From NCBI RefSeq assembly GCF_017798165.1, contig NZ_CP059068.1:3038001-3102000 (forward strand): a stretch of DNA of 64,000 bases. Reading direction: 5' to 3'. Below the pieces are notes generated by a model, which did not search any database, was not told where the DNA came from, and saw only the letters and a list, made by a program, of their open reading frames with translations. Position 1 is the first letter of the stretch, and each line of letters opens with the position of its first letter. The stretch is from Rhodoferax sp. AJA081-3. GTDB lineage: Bacteria; Pseudomonadota; Gammaproteobacteria; Burkholderiales; Burkholderiaceae_C. Below, piece after piece: positions 54,077 through 62,244 of the stretch. Position numbers and translations under genes: made by a program.

Positions 54077-56149
54077 ATGCGACTCCAAACCACCACTGAC
54101 AGCACACCCAATCCACTGCTGCAACCATGGGGTCCGCCGTACGGACTACCGCCTTTCTGCCAAGTCGATTCAGCACATTTCGTGCCAGCCTTCGAGCAGG
54201 CGCTGGCACAGCATCTGGCAGAAATTGAGACCATTGCCAGCCGCCCAGACGCACCGTCCTTTGAGAACACCATAGCAGAGCTGGATACCAGTGGCCGATT
54301 GCTGGACCGAATTACCTTGCTGTTTCACAATTTGACCGCCAGCGAGACCTCGCCCGCGTTACAAAAAGTGCAGTTGGAGATGGCCCCGAAGCTGGCCGCG
54401 CACGAAAACACCATCTTTATGCATGCCGGGCTGTTCGCCCGCATCGATGCCCTGCACGAGAAACGCCATACGCTGAACCTGAACGCCGAACAACTGCGCG
54501 TGCTGGAACGGTTGCACCTGGACTTTGTGCGTGCCGGCGCCCGCCTGAGCGGCCAAGAGCGCCAGCGTTATGGCGAGATCATGGGTGAGCTGGCCACGCT
54601 GTGCACACAATTTGGGCAAAACCTGCTGGCCGAAGAGTCCACCTACACGCTGGAACTCAAGACCGAAGCCGACCGCGCCGGCCTGCCCGCCTTTGTGCTG
54701 CAGGCTGCCAAGGCCGCGGCACAACAACGTGGCCTGGGTGAAGATGCCTATGCGCTGACACTGTCGCCATCCCTGGCCGAACCCTTCTTGACCTTCTCTA
54801 GCCGCCGCGACCTGCGCGAGACCCTGTGGCGCGCCCGGGTTGCCCGTGGCGCCCATGCCGGCGAACACGACAACCGCCCGGTGGCCGCCAAGATCATGGC
54901 CCTGCGCCAGGAACAGGCGGCCCTGCACGGCTACACCACCTATGCCGACTACGAACTGGTGGACCGCATGGCCGGCAAAACCAGCGCCGTGCTCGAACTG
55001 CTGCACCAGGCCTGGGAACCCGCCAAGGCCTACGCCGAAGTCGACCGCCAGACGCTGACCGAGATGGCCCACACTTTGGGCGAGCCCACGCCCATTGCCG
55101 CCTGGGACTGGCGTTACCTGGCGCAAAAAGTACGCGCCCAGCGGTTCGATCTGGACGACGCGGAGCTCAAACCCTATTTCTCGCTGGACGCCATGGTGGC
55201 GGCGATGTTTGATTGTGCGCAGCGCCTGTTTGGCCTGCGTTTTGTTGAACAGACGGAGTACGTGTTGCACCATCCCGATGCCCGCCTGTGGGAGGTGCGA
55301 GGGCAAGATGGTGCACTGGTCGGCCTGTTTATTGGTGACAACTTTGCCCGCAGCTCCAAACGCAGCGGCGCCTGGATGAGTGTGTTCCGCAGCCAGTCTG
55401 GCCACAACGGCGGCACGCTGCCCATCGTCATCAACAACAACAACTTCGCCAAGGCCAGCCCCACACTGCTGAGCTTTGATGACGTGCGCACCCTGTTCCA
55501 CGAATTCGGCCATGGCCTGCACGGCCTGTTGTCCAAGGTGCACTACGAGCGCCTGGCCGGCACCCAGGTGCTGCGTGATTTTGTCGAGCTGCCTTCACAA
55601 CTGTTCGAAAACTGGGCCATGGAGCCCGAGGTGCTGCAACGCCACGCCCGCCACTACGAGACCGGCGAACCCATGCCCGCCGCCCTGCTGGACAAGCTCA
55701 AGCGCTCGCGCCAGTTTGACCAGGCCTGGGCCACCGTGCAGTACACGGGTCCGGCGCTGATCGACATGGCGCTGCACGCGTTGCCCAACGGTACGGCGGT
55801 CGACATCGCCGCGTTTGAAGCCGAGCAGTGCGCCACACTGGGCATCCCGGATGACATTGGCTTGCGCCATGGCCTGAGCCACTTCCAGCACCTGTTTTCG
55901 GGCTCCAGCTACGCCGCCGGTTACTACGTCTATATGTGGGCCGAGGTGCTGGAAGCCGATGGTTTTGCCGCCTTCACCGAGGCCGGCAGCCCGTTTGATG
56001 CCGTCACCGCCGAGCGCCTGCGGCGCACCATCTACAGCAGCGGCAACCGCCAGAACCCAGCGGATGCCTACCGCGCCTTCCGCGGGCGTGACCCGCAGGT
56101 GCAGCCCATGCTGAAGAAGCGCGGGCTGCTGGCCGAAACCACTACCTGA
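54077..56149 (+). CDS. M3 family oligopeptidase (OpdA/PrlC-like)
   Basis: A 690-residue zinc metallopeptidase. The active-site motif is FDDVRTLFHEFGHGLHGLLS (HExGH), followed by a downstream EL-P-SQLFENW with the third ligand and by YAAGYYVYMWAEVLEAD. The N-terminal half is the helical substrate-restricting lobe (SFENTIAELD). Members such as oligopeptidase A degrade short peptides, including cleaved signal peptides, in the cytoplasm. The start is ATG 54077 with TAAGG upstream; the frame is open earlier but without M3-type sequence. The thioesterase gene follows 17 bases later. Confidence 0.93.
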   Translation: MRLQTTTDSTPNPLLQPWGPPYGLPPFCQVDSAHFVPAFEQALAQHLAEIETIASRPDAPSFENTIAELDTSGRLLDRITLLFHNLTASETSPALQKVQLEMAPKLAAHENTIFMHAGLFARIDALHEKRHTLNLNAEQLRVLERLHLDFVRAGARLSGQERQRYGEIMGELATLCTQFGQNLLAEESTYTLELKTEADRAGLPAFVLQAAKAAAQQRGLGEDAYALTLSPSLAEPFLTFSSRRDLRETLWRARVARGAHAGEHDNRPVAAKIMALRQEQAALHGYTTYADYELVDRMAGKTSAVLELLHQAWEPAKAYAEVDRQTLTEMAHTLGEPTPIAAWDWRYLAQKVRAQRFDLDDAELKPYFSLDAMVAAMFDCAQRLFGLRFVEQTEYVLHHPDARLWEVRGQDGALVGLFIGDNFARSSKRSGAWMSVFRSQSGHNGGTLPIVINNNNFAKASPTLLSFDDVRTLFHEFGHGLHGLLSKVHYERLAGTQVLRDFVELPSQLFENWAMEPEVLQRHARHYETGEPMPAALLDKLKRSRQFDQAWATVQYTGPALIDMALHALPNGTAVDIAAFEAEQCATLGIPDDIGLRHGLSHFQHLFSGSSYAAGYYVYMWAEVLEADGFAAFTEAGSPFDAVTAERLRRTIYSSGNRQNPADAYRAFRGRDPQVQPMLKKRGLLAETTT

Positions 56150-56166
56150 TTCCGGAACCCCAAGTT

Positions 56167-56595
56167 ATGTCTTCCATCTGGCAAAAACCCGTCACCGTCG
56201 AGATGCTGACCACCATCAGCGCCAACTCGGCATCGTCCCACCTGGGCATTGAGTTTGTGGAGATCGGCGACGACTTCATCACCGCCCGCGTGCCGGTCGA
56301 TGAGCGCACACGCCAGCCTTATGGCCTGTTGCACGGTGGCGTCAGCGTGGTGCTGGCGGAGACATTGGGTTCGCTGGGCGCGGCCATGTCCAGCCCCGAA
56401 GGCACGCGCGCCGTGGGTCTGGACATCAACGCCAACCACCTGCGCGCGGCCACCAGCGGCTGGGTCACCGGCACGGCACGCCCCATCCACCGGGGCCGCA
56501 CGACCCATGTGTGGCAGATCGAACTGCACAACGATGCGGGCGAGATGACCTGCATCTCGCGCATCACGATGGCGATTCTCGAACCCAAAAAGTAG
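56167..56595 (+). CDS. Hotdog-fold thioesterase (PaaI/YdiI type)
   Basis: A 142-residue hotdog protein: HLGIEFVEIGDDFITARVPVDERTRQPYGLLHGGVSVVLAETLGSLGA carries the HGG and catalytic Glu of the YdiI/PaaI subgroup, followed by INANHLRAATSGWVTGTARPIHRGRTTHVWQIEL. It hydrolyses small acyl-CoA thioesters, often of aromatic acids. It is coupled in position with the M3 peptidase and converges on the acetoacetyl-CoA synthetase gene. Confidence 0.9.
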   Translation: MSSIWQKPVTVEMLTTISANSASSHLGIEFVEIGDDFITARVPVDERTRQPYGLLHGGVSVVLAETLGSLGAAMSSPEGTRAVGLDINANHLRAATSGWVTGTARPIHRGRTTHVWQIELHNDAGEMTCISRITMAILEPKK

Positions 56596-56675
56596 CCCCC
56601 ACGCTCCGCCGCTCTGCGGATCGCTGCCCCCCGAGGGGGCGCGTTTCCTCTTGGGGCGGCCCGGCGAGGAAACCT
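56592..56675 (+). repeat. TAGCCCCCAC intergenic repeat, copy B
   Basis: Starts TAGCCCCCACGCTCCGCC, contains GCTGCCCCCCGAGGGGGC (hairpin) and ends CTTGGGGCGGCCCGGCGAGG. It fills the whole gap between two converging genes and provides the thioesterase stop codon (TAG). It matches 43441-43515 in inverted orientation. A terminator-like or RNA-end role is likely. Confidence 0.8.
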
Positions 56676-58821
56676 AGGTGCCGGCCCGGCTTTTTGCAAA
56701 GGCCACGTACCAGTCCAGACAGCCCGGGTTGGCCATCGCGTCCTTGTTGACGACCTTCTCCAGCGGCTGGCCCAACAGCAACTTCTTGATCGGCAGCTCC
56801 TGCTTCTTGCCCGACAGCGTGCGCGGAATTTCGGCTACCTGAAAAATAGCATTGGGCACAAACCGCGGGCTCAGCGCCGTCTTGATGGCGTTCACGATCT
56901 TGGCCTGCACCGCATCGTCCAGCGTATGGCCCGCACGCAGCACCACAAACAAGGGCATATAACTCTCCCGCCCCAGGTATTCCAGGTCCACGACCAGGCT
57001 GTCCACCACCTCGGGCAGGGCCTCGACCGCGCTGTACAACTCACTGGTCCCCATGCGCAGGCCGTGGCGGTTGATCGTTGCGTCGCTACGGCCAAAGATC
57101 ACACAACCCTCGCCGCCTTCTTCCTTCGTGCCCACACGCAGCCAGTCGCCATGGCGCCAGACACCACCAGCCTCGGCCGGGGCATCACCGCCACCGGGCT
57201 TGCGCCCATGGCCGGGCGGGTACATCTCGAAATAGCTGGCCAGGTAACGCGCGTTGTCCACATCGCCCCAAAAGTACAGCGGCATGGACGGGATCGGCTG
57301 GCTGCAGACCAGCTCACCCACTTCACCCAACACCGGTTCGCCCGCTTCGTTCCAGGCCTCCACCGCGCAGCCGAGCAGGCGGCATTGCATGACGCCGGGC
57401 TCTTGCGGCAGCTCGCGGTGGCCACCGATGAAAGCGCCGCAAAAGTCCGTGCCGCCGCTGATGTTGCACCACCAGATATTCTGCTGCGCATCGTTTGCGG
57501 CGATGCGGCGGAACTGCTCCGTGCCCCAGCTTTGTGCTTCTGGCGACAAAGGCGATCCCGTCGTACCCAAAGCCCGCACCGCAGACAGATCGCCACACTG
57601 TGACAAATCCACCCCGGCCTTCAAACAGTTGGCATAAAACGCCGCGCCGGCCCCAAAGAAGGTGACCCCGGTTTCGCTGGCAAAGCGCCACAGCGTGGTC
57701 CAGTCGGGTTGCGCGGCGCCCGTCGCATCCGGCCCTTGGGGTTTGCCGGCTCCGGGGTTGCCGTCAAAGATCACACAGGTCGTTCCATTGAGCAAACCGG
57801 CCACCTGCGCATTCCACATCACCCAGCCGGTGGAGCTGTACCAGTGGAAACGTTCGCCCCAGGTGTTGGCCGCGTAGCTGCAACCCACATCGTTGTGCAG
57901 CACCTTCATCGCCAGCGCCACCAGCACCGTACCGCCATGGCCGTGCACGATGGGCTTGGGCAGGCCGGTGGTGCCGCTGGAGTAGACGATCCACAGCGGG
58001 TGGTCAAAAGGCAGCCAGACGGGCTCAAACACCGAAGTGTTTGCATCATTTCTGGCTGTAGCCCCCGAGAAATGGACCTGAGTCGCTATGGATTGGATAG
58101 CATTCTGCGGTACATCCAACGTGCCCAGGTTGGCGTGCAGGATCACGTGTTGCACGCTGGGCAGCGCATCCACCAGCGCCTGCACGACCGCCATGCGGTC
58201 CAGGTCGCGCCCACCATACCGCACGCCATCGCAGGCGATCAGCACCTTGGGCGTGATCTGCTGGAAGCGGTCCAACACGGCGTTGGTGCCCATGTCGGGC
58301 GCGCAAATGCTCCACACCGCGCCGATGCTGACCGTGGCCAGAAAGGCAACCATGGCTTCAGGAATATTCGGCAGATACGCCGCCACCCGGTCGCCCGGCT
58401 GCACACCCTGGGCCTGCAGGTGCAGCGCCAGTGAGGCGACTTGGCGGCGCAACTCGGGCCAGCTCAGCTCGCGGTGCTCGCCTGCCTCATTGCGGCTGAT
58501 GACCGCCGCAAAACCCGCCGCATCGGCTGGCGCCACATGGCGGAACACCTGCTGCGCGTAATTGGCCTGCGCGCCGGGAAACCACACCGCACCCGGCATC
58601 ACATTCTTGGCCAGCACCGCGGTGTGTGGGGTGGGTGACTGCATGCCGAAGTAGTCCCACACGCTTTGCCAGTAGGCATCCAGGTCGGTGATGGACCAGT
58701 TCCACAAGTCGCGGTAGGTGGCGAATGACAGGCCCCGGTTGGCCTTCAGCCAATCCTGATACAGGCGAATCTGCGGAATGTATGGCGCGGGTCTGTGTGC
58801 GGGTGTTTTTGTCTCGTGCAT
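56674..58821 (-). CDS. Acetoacetyl-CoA synthetase
   Basis: A 715-residue adenylate-forming enzyme that joins acetoacetate to CoA with ATP. Motifs: WFPGAQANYAQQVFRH (typical of this subfamily), WIVYSSGTTGLPKPIVHGHGG (P-loop), WYSSTGWVMWN, GGTDFCGAF, WRHGDWLRV (Asp binding ribose), GRSDATINRHGLRMGTSELY and RTLSGKKQELPIKK with the C-terminal Lys. The ATG at 58821 is the first that gives the usual start (MHETKTPAHRPAPYIPQ). A copy of the dispersed GGGGGCTA repeat is embedded in frame. It probably serves ketone-body or polyhydroxybutyrate breakdown. Confidence 0.92.
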   Translation of the reverse strand: MHETKTPAHRPAPYIPQIRLYQDWLKANRGLSFATYRDLWNWSITDLDAYWQSVWDYFGMQSPTPHTAVLAKNVMPGAVWFPGAQANYAQQVFRHVAPADAAGFAAVISRNEAGEHRELSWPELRRQVASLALHLQAQGVQPGDRVAAYLPNIPEAMVAFLATVSIGAVWSICAPDMGTNAVLDRFQQITPKVLIACDGVRYGGRDLDRMAVVQALVDALPSVQHVILHANLGTLDVPQNAIQSIATQVHFSGATARNDANTSVFEPVWLPFDHPLWIVYSSGTTGLPKPIVHGHGGTVLVALAMKVLHNDVGCSYAANTWGERFHWYSSTGWVMWNAQVAGLLNGTTCVIFDGNPGAGKPQGPDATGAAQPDWTTLWRFASETGVTFFGAGAAFYANCLKAGVDLSQCGDLSAVRALGTTGSPLSPEAQSWGTEQFRRIAANDAQQNIWWCNISGGTDFCGAFIGGHRELPQEPGVMQCRLLGCAVEAWNEAGEPVLGEVGELVCSQPIPSMPLYFWGDVDNARYLASYFEMYPPGHGRKPGGGDAPAEAGGVWRHGDWLRVGTKEEGGEGCVIFGRSDATINRHGLRMGTSELYSAVEALPEVVDSLVVDLEYLGRESYMPLFVVLRAGHTLDDAVQAKIVNAIKTALSPRFVPNAIFQVAEIPRTLSGKKQELPIKKLLLGQPLEKVVNKDAMANPGCLDWYVAFAKSRAGT
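58055..58107 (-). repeat. GGGGGCTA dispersed repeat, copy 5 (inside acetoacetyl-CoA synthetase)
   Basis: On the minus strand: AATGCTATCCAATCC, ATAGCG, then TCTCGGGGGCTACAGCC. It encodes NAIQSIATQVHFSGAT in the enzyme, in the same frame as the copies in glcE and alr. Confidence 0.65.
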
Positions 58822-58977
58822 GCTGTTCGTCACTTTCTCGGGACTGTTCTGTTGCCACCCATGGTTGTGGATGCGCCGGTGAGTGTTGCATGGTACGGTG
58901 GCGTTGTGCACGTACGCAGGTGACACCTCGCATCCGCCCTTTGCACTTCCTGTTAGAAACGTCAATAGAAGGAATGA

Positions 58978-59178
58978 ATGACCATGATGAACTTCGGATA
59001 CAACGGACTGTTGGGCCTGCTGGTGCTTGCAGGCGACATTTGGGCCATCCTCAACATTGCCCAGAGCTCTGCCAGCAACGAAAAGAAACTCATTTGGATA
59101 CTGGTTGTCGTGCTGCTGCCGCTGTTGGGATTGGTGTTGTGGTATTTTCTGGGGCCGCGCAGCGGGCGTTCTGGCTGA
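58978..59178 (+). CDS. PLDc_N-type small membrane protein
   Basis: A 66-residue protein with two transmembrane helices (GLLGLLVLAGDIWAILNIAQS and LIWILVVVLLPLLGLVLWYFLGPR). The pattern WxILVVVLLPLLGLxLWYFLGP is that of the PLDc_N (cardiolipin synthase N-terminal) domain, here as a stand-alone protein of unknown function. AGAAGGA precedes overlapping ATG codons at 58974 (short frame) and 58978. Confidence 0.8.
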   Translation: MTMMNFGYNGLLGLLVLAGDIWAILNIAQSSASNEKKLIWILVVVLLPLLGLVLWYFLGPRSGRSG

Positions 59179-59309
59179 CAGGGAGGGATGCTAGCTAACC
59201 CGGTGTAGGCAATCCACAAGTGATACGGGTTGGAGCCAGAAACTGACATTAGTGGATGACCGAAATCAGGAAGGCCGTCACCGTGTGCAGACGCGCTAAA
59301 GTGTCGCCC

Positions 59310-60014
59310 ATGCTCAACGAATCCGAAGTAACTGGCCGCGCTAGAACGCACGTAGTCCAAATGCTGAAACCCAGGTTCGCTGCGCAACCTGAGGTTGTGC
59401 AGGCCTTTCTCGCGATGCGCGCTGCAGCGGCGCAGGATGGTTTCGATCTCCATCCCTTCAGTACTTATCGGGATTACGACACCCAACTGCGGATCTGGAA
59501 CAACAAATTCACCGGGAAGAAACCTCTGTACGACCTGGATGGAAATGTCCGGGACTTTGACTCACTCACTGAACGCCAGATAGTCGAAGCCATCCTGCAT
59601 TGGTCCGCACTCCCTGGCGGCAGTCGACACCAATGGGGAACTGAAATCGATGTGGTCGAAGGCAACGCAGTGGCCGCAGGCTATTCGCCCAAGCTCCTGC
59701 CAGAGGAGACTGCCGTCGGCGGAATTTTTAGGGAACTGCACCTTTGGCTGGATCAGAACATTGCCAGATTCGGATTCTTCAGACCCTACAACTACTTTAA
59801 GGGTGGGATGTATCCGGAGCCATGGCACCTCAGCTATGCGCCTGCGTCATTGGAAGCGATCAAGTCGGTGACCGTCGACCTCCTTACCAACGTGACCCGT
59901 GAGGCAGATATTTTTGGAAAGGACATCGCGTTAGAACTGATCCCATCTATCTACGAAAACCACATCCTCAACTGCGTGGGGCCAGATGAACAACGACCTG
60001 TGGTGAACCTATGA
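59310..60014 (+). CDS. M15/VanY-like D-Ala-D-Ala carboxypeptidase
   Basis: A 234-residue protein with the zinc-site motifs of the M15 family: GGSRHQWGTEIDVV (SxHxxGxxxD) and GMYPEPWHLSY (E..WH). FSTYRDYDTQLRIWNNKFTG is the usual preceding strand. No signal peptide is seen at the ATG at 59310, so either the start is wrong or the enzyme acts in the cytoplasm or through a lysis-type export. Such enzymes trim peptidoglycan peptides or act as phage-type endolysins. Base composition and codon use are more AT-rich than in the flanking genes, suggesting acquisition. Confidence 0.8.
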   Translation: MLNESEVTGRARTHVVQMLKPRFAAQPEVVQAFLAMRAAAAQDGFDLHPFSTYRDYDTQLRIWNNKFTGKKPLYDLDGNVRDFDSLTERQIVEAILHWSALPGGSRHQWGTEIDVVEGNAVAAGYSPKLLPEETAVGGIFRELHLWLDQNIARFGFFRPYNYFKGGMYPEPWHLSYAPASLEAIKSVTVDLLTNVTREADIFGKDIALELIPSIYENHILNCVGPDEQRPVVNL

Positions 60015-60078
60015 CAGGGGTCCGCATGCGTGCGCATCGGTCCTCCGAAGGTTTTCCGACTGGAACGGTGGGTTGAGT

Positions 60079-60894
60079 ATGGACGGCGCTCGAGAGCTCT
60101 ACCATGCCCTGTTGGAGTATGAGGGAACAGCAACTTACAACGATGTGCTTCAGCCATGGCTAGACAGCCATGGTGATGAGGTTCTATGGATCCGGGCCTT
60201 TGGAGGCCGTCAAGGCAGCCCCATTCCTGCAGCAGATGCCGATGACTTATTTCGACTCTACGCACTGCACCGCGTCTGCGAGACGCTAGTTTTAGGATTT
60301 CAAAAGGGACGAGCCGACGGCAGCGACTGGCCCGGTCCCGTCATGACCACCGCGGAATACACCAGTTTCGTCGAAGCGGTCGGACTCACCATAGTTCACC
60401 CCACTCGCTACACACCGTTCCACCACGAGGTGGTAAACGTGGAAGTTAGCAAAGAGCTTCTGAGCATGCCGGTACTTCTATCGAGCCATTGGCCGTGCTT
60501 GATGATAGGAAGCATGCTATTCATGAGAGCTGGAGCGATGGTCCTGGCCAATGAGCATCAGTTGACACCGGGCATTGCAGATGCCACAACACTCTATTGG
60601 TCTCATCGGCGCAAGAATAGGCCCACGAGTGATCTCTCCAAAGGCTGGGGCAGCAATTCCCAGTGGAGGACGTGTCTACGCCGGGACTACCACGTTCAAG
60701 ATACCTACCACTTCAACGTAGATGGAAAATGCAATCTGACGACACATTCGGAAGGTTCCATTGATGACTTCGAACTTACCAAAGCCGAGCGTATTGAACT
60801 GCTCGTCAACCGCAACTTCGTGACCACCAAGAAGCCGCATGACGATCTATGCCCATATGACGACACTGTTTCTATCAATGCAAATTCGACTTAG
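60079..60894 (+). CDS. Hypothetical protein
   Basis: A 271-residue protein (MDGARELYHALLEYEG start) that I do not recognise. It is mostly hydrophilic, with one moderately hydrophobic stretch (LLSSHWPCLMIGSMLFMRAGAMVLA), scattered Trp and Cys, and no clear motif. The ATG at 60079 is preferred over a TTG six bases earlier. It lies in a small patch of lower-GC genes with a VanY-like peptidase and a barstar homologue, all on the plus strand. Confidence 0.5.
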   Translation: MDGARELYHALLEYEGTATYNDVLQPWLDSHGDEVLWIRAFGGRQGSPIPAADADDLFRLYALHRVCETLVLGFQKGRADGSDWPGPVMTTAEYTSFVEAVGLTIVHPTRYTPFHHEVVNVEVSKELLSMPVLLSSHWPCLMIGSMLFMRAGAMVLANEHQLTPGIADATTLYWSHRRKNRPTSDLSKGWGSNSQWRTCLRRDYHVQDTYHFNVDGKCNLTTHSEGSIDDFELTKAERIELLVNRNFVTTKKPHDDLCPYDDTVSINANST

Positions 60895-60949
60895 TGCCCG
60901 GCGATGCGGGTTTCGGGGTCCGTGGCACTCGACGATTCAGCGGGCGTAG

Positions 60950-61279
60950 ATGGCCATGAAAACTATTCACATCGACGGTACGAAGATTTCTAACTGGTCG
61001 TCATTCTTCGACGAGTTTTCTCTCGCGTTCGGCTTTCCCGAATTTTTCGGGCGAAATATGAACGCTTGGATAGATTGCATGACAAACCTAGACGAAGAGT
61101 TCAGTTCGGTTCAAGTTCAACCTGGGGAAATGATCTGCGTCGCTCTGGACAGTGCAGCCGACTTCAAGAAGAGATGCCCTGAGCAGTTCCAAGCTTTCGT
61201 AGAGTGCGCAGCATTCGTCAACTGGCGCCGTCTTGAGATTGGCAACCCGGCAATCCTTGTGGTTTCTTTCTATGCCTAG
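60950..61279 (+). CDS. Barstar family protein
   Basis: A 109-residue protein with the barstar signature: IHIDGTKISNWSSFFDEF followed by GFPEFFGRNMNAWIDCMTNL, the helix-loop region that plugs the active site of barnase-type ribonucleases. The later NPAILVVSFYA forms the last strand. Barstar proteins are immunity factors for RNase toxins; no RNase toxin gene is recognisable nearby, so this may be an orphan immunity gene. ATG 60956 is an alternative start. Its end overlaps the next small gene. Confidence 0.82.
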   Translation: MAMKTIHIDGTKISNWSSFFDEFSLAFGFPEFFGRNMNAWIDCMTNLDEEFSSVQVQPGEMICVALDSAADFKKRCPEQFQAFVECAAFVNWRRLEIGNPAILVVSFYA

Positions 61280-61523
61280 TCTCATGGAACTCCACATCAT
61301 CTATACCGAAGCAGAGATGCTGATTTCGAAGAAGTCGTACTCATCTTGGCAAGAAATCCAAAAAGAACACGACGGCTACAAAGCATCTCTTGGCCCCTGG
61401 CATCATGAACAAGTCATAGACTACCTTTCGGCAGAATATTCGAATCTACTCCCATCAGCATCTGAGCAAGTTGTAGCGTTTGTTGGTTCCACAATGAGCG
61501 AGTGGACGCTTTCGTTCTGCTGA
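61272..61523 (+). CDS. Small hypothetical protein after the barstar gene
   Basis: An 83-residue hydrophilic protein (MPSLMELHIIYTEAEMLISK) without a known motif. Its ATG overlaps the last eight bases of the barstar gene, so translation is probably coupled. It is AT-rich compared with the surrounding chromosome. It could be part of a toxin-immunity cassette, but nothing in the sequence shows this. Confidence 0.45.
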   Translation: MPSLMELHIIYTEAEMLISKKSYSSWQEIQKEHDGYKASLGPWHHEQVIDYLSAEYSNLLPSASEQVVAFVGSTMSEWTLSFC

Positions 61524-61569
61524 TCAACCATCGGCTTTGCGTCAGGAAGTAATCACTCATCGGGGTCAG

Positions 61570-62148
61570 TTACTCCCCCGCCGCCTTCGCCATCCGCTCA
61601 CTCTTCCAATACACGTCATCCCCCACCGTGCCATCGGTCCGGTAACGGTTCAACACGCGAGACAGCACAAACATCAGATCCGACAAGCGGTTCAAATACT
61701 GCCGTGGTGTGTCTTTCAACGCGTCCTGCGCGCCCAGCGCAACCACCGCACGCTCGGCGCGGCGGGCCACGGTGCGGCATACGTGGGCTTGGGATGCAGC
61801 GCGGGTACCCGCGGGCAAGATGAACTCCTGCAAGCGCGGCAGGTGTTCGTTGTGCTCGGCCAGTGCCTCGTCCAGCGCCAGCACGGCCTCGGGTTTGAGC
61901 AGTTCATAACCGGGGATGGACAGCTCGCCGCCCAGGTTGAACAGCTGGTGTTGTATCTCCACCAACACGTCGCGCACGCCCTGGGGCATGTCTTCACACA
62001 GCAGCAGGCCGATGTGGGAATTGAGTTCGTCCACGTCGCCCATGGCGTGTACGCGCAGGCTGTCTTTGGAAACGCGGGTGTTGTCGCCCAGGCCGGTGGT
62101 GCCGTTGTCCCCGGTGCGGGTGGCGATTTGTGTGAGGCGGTTGCCCAT
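61570..62148 (-). CDS. PduO-type cob(I)alamin adenosyltransferase
   Basis: A 192-residue ATP:cob(I)alamin adenosyltransferase: TRTGDNGTTGLGDNTRVSKDS (ATP site), GDVDELNSHIGLLL, FILPAGTRAASQAHVCRTVARRAERAVVAL with the substrate-binding Arg residues, and YLNRLSDLMFVLSRVLNR. It makes adenosylcobalamin. The ATG at 62148 is chosen because GGAG lies six bases upstream, within the codons of an alternative ATG at 62160. It is divergent from the D-lactate dehydrogenase gene. Confidence 0.93.
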   Translation of the reverse strand: MGNRLTQIATRTGDNGTTGLGDNTRVSKDSLRVHAMGDVDELNSHIGLLLCEDMPQGVRDVLVEIQHQLFNLGGELSIPGYELLKPEAVLALDEALAEHNEHLPRLQEFILPAGTRAASQAHVCRTVARRAERAVVALGAQDALKDTPRQYLNRLSDLMFVLSRVLNRYRTDGTVGDDVYWKSERMAKAAGE

Positions 62149-62244
62149 AGTCAGCTCCATGCAAGGACAAAAAAAGTCTCCCATCGTAAACTGATCCTCC
62201 CAGCACCACCGCTCCGCGGCCGGCTGCCCCCAGGAGACACAACA

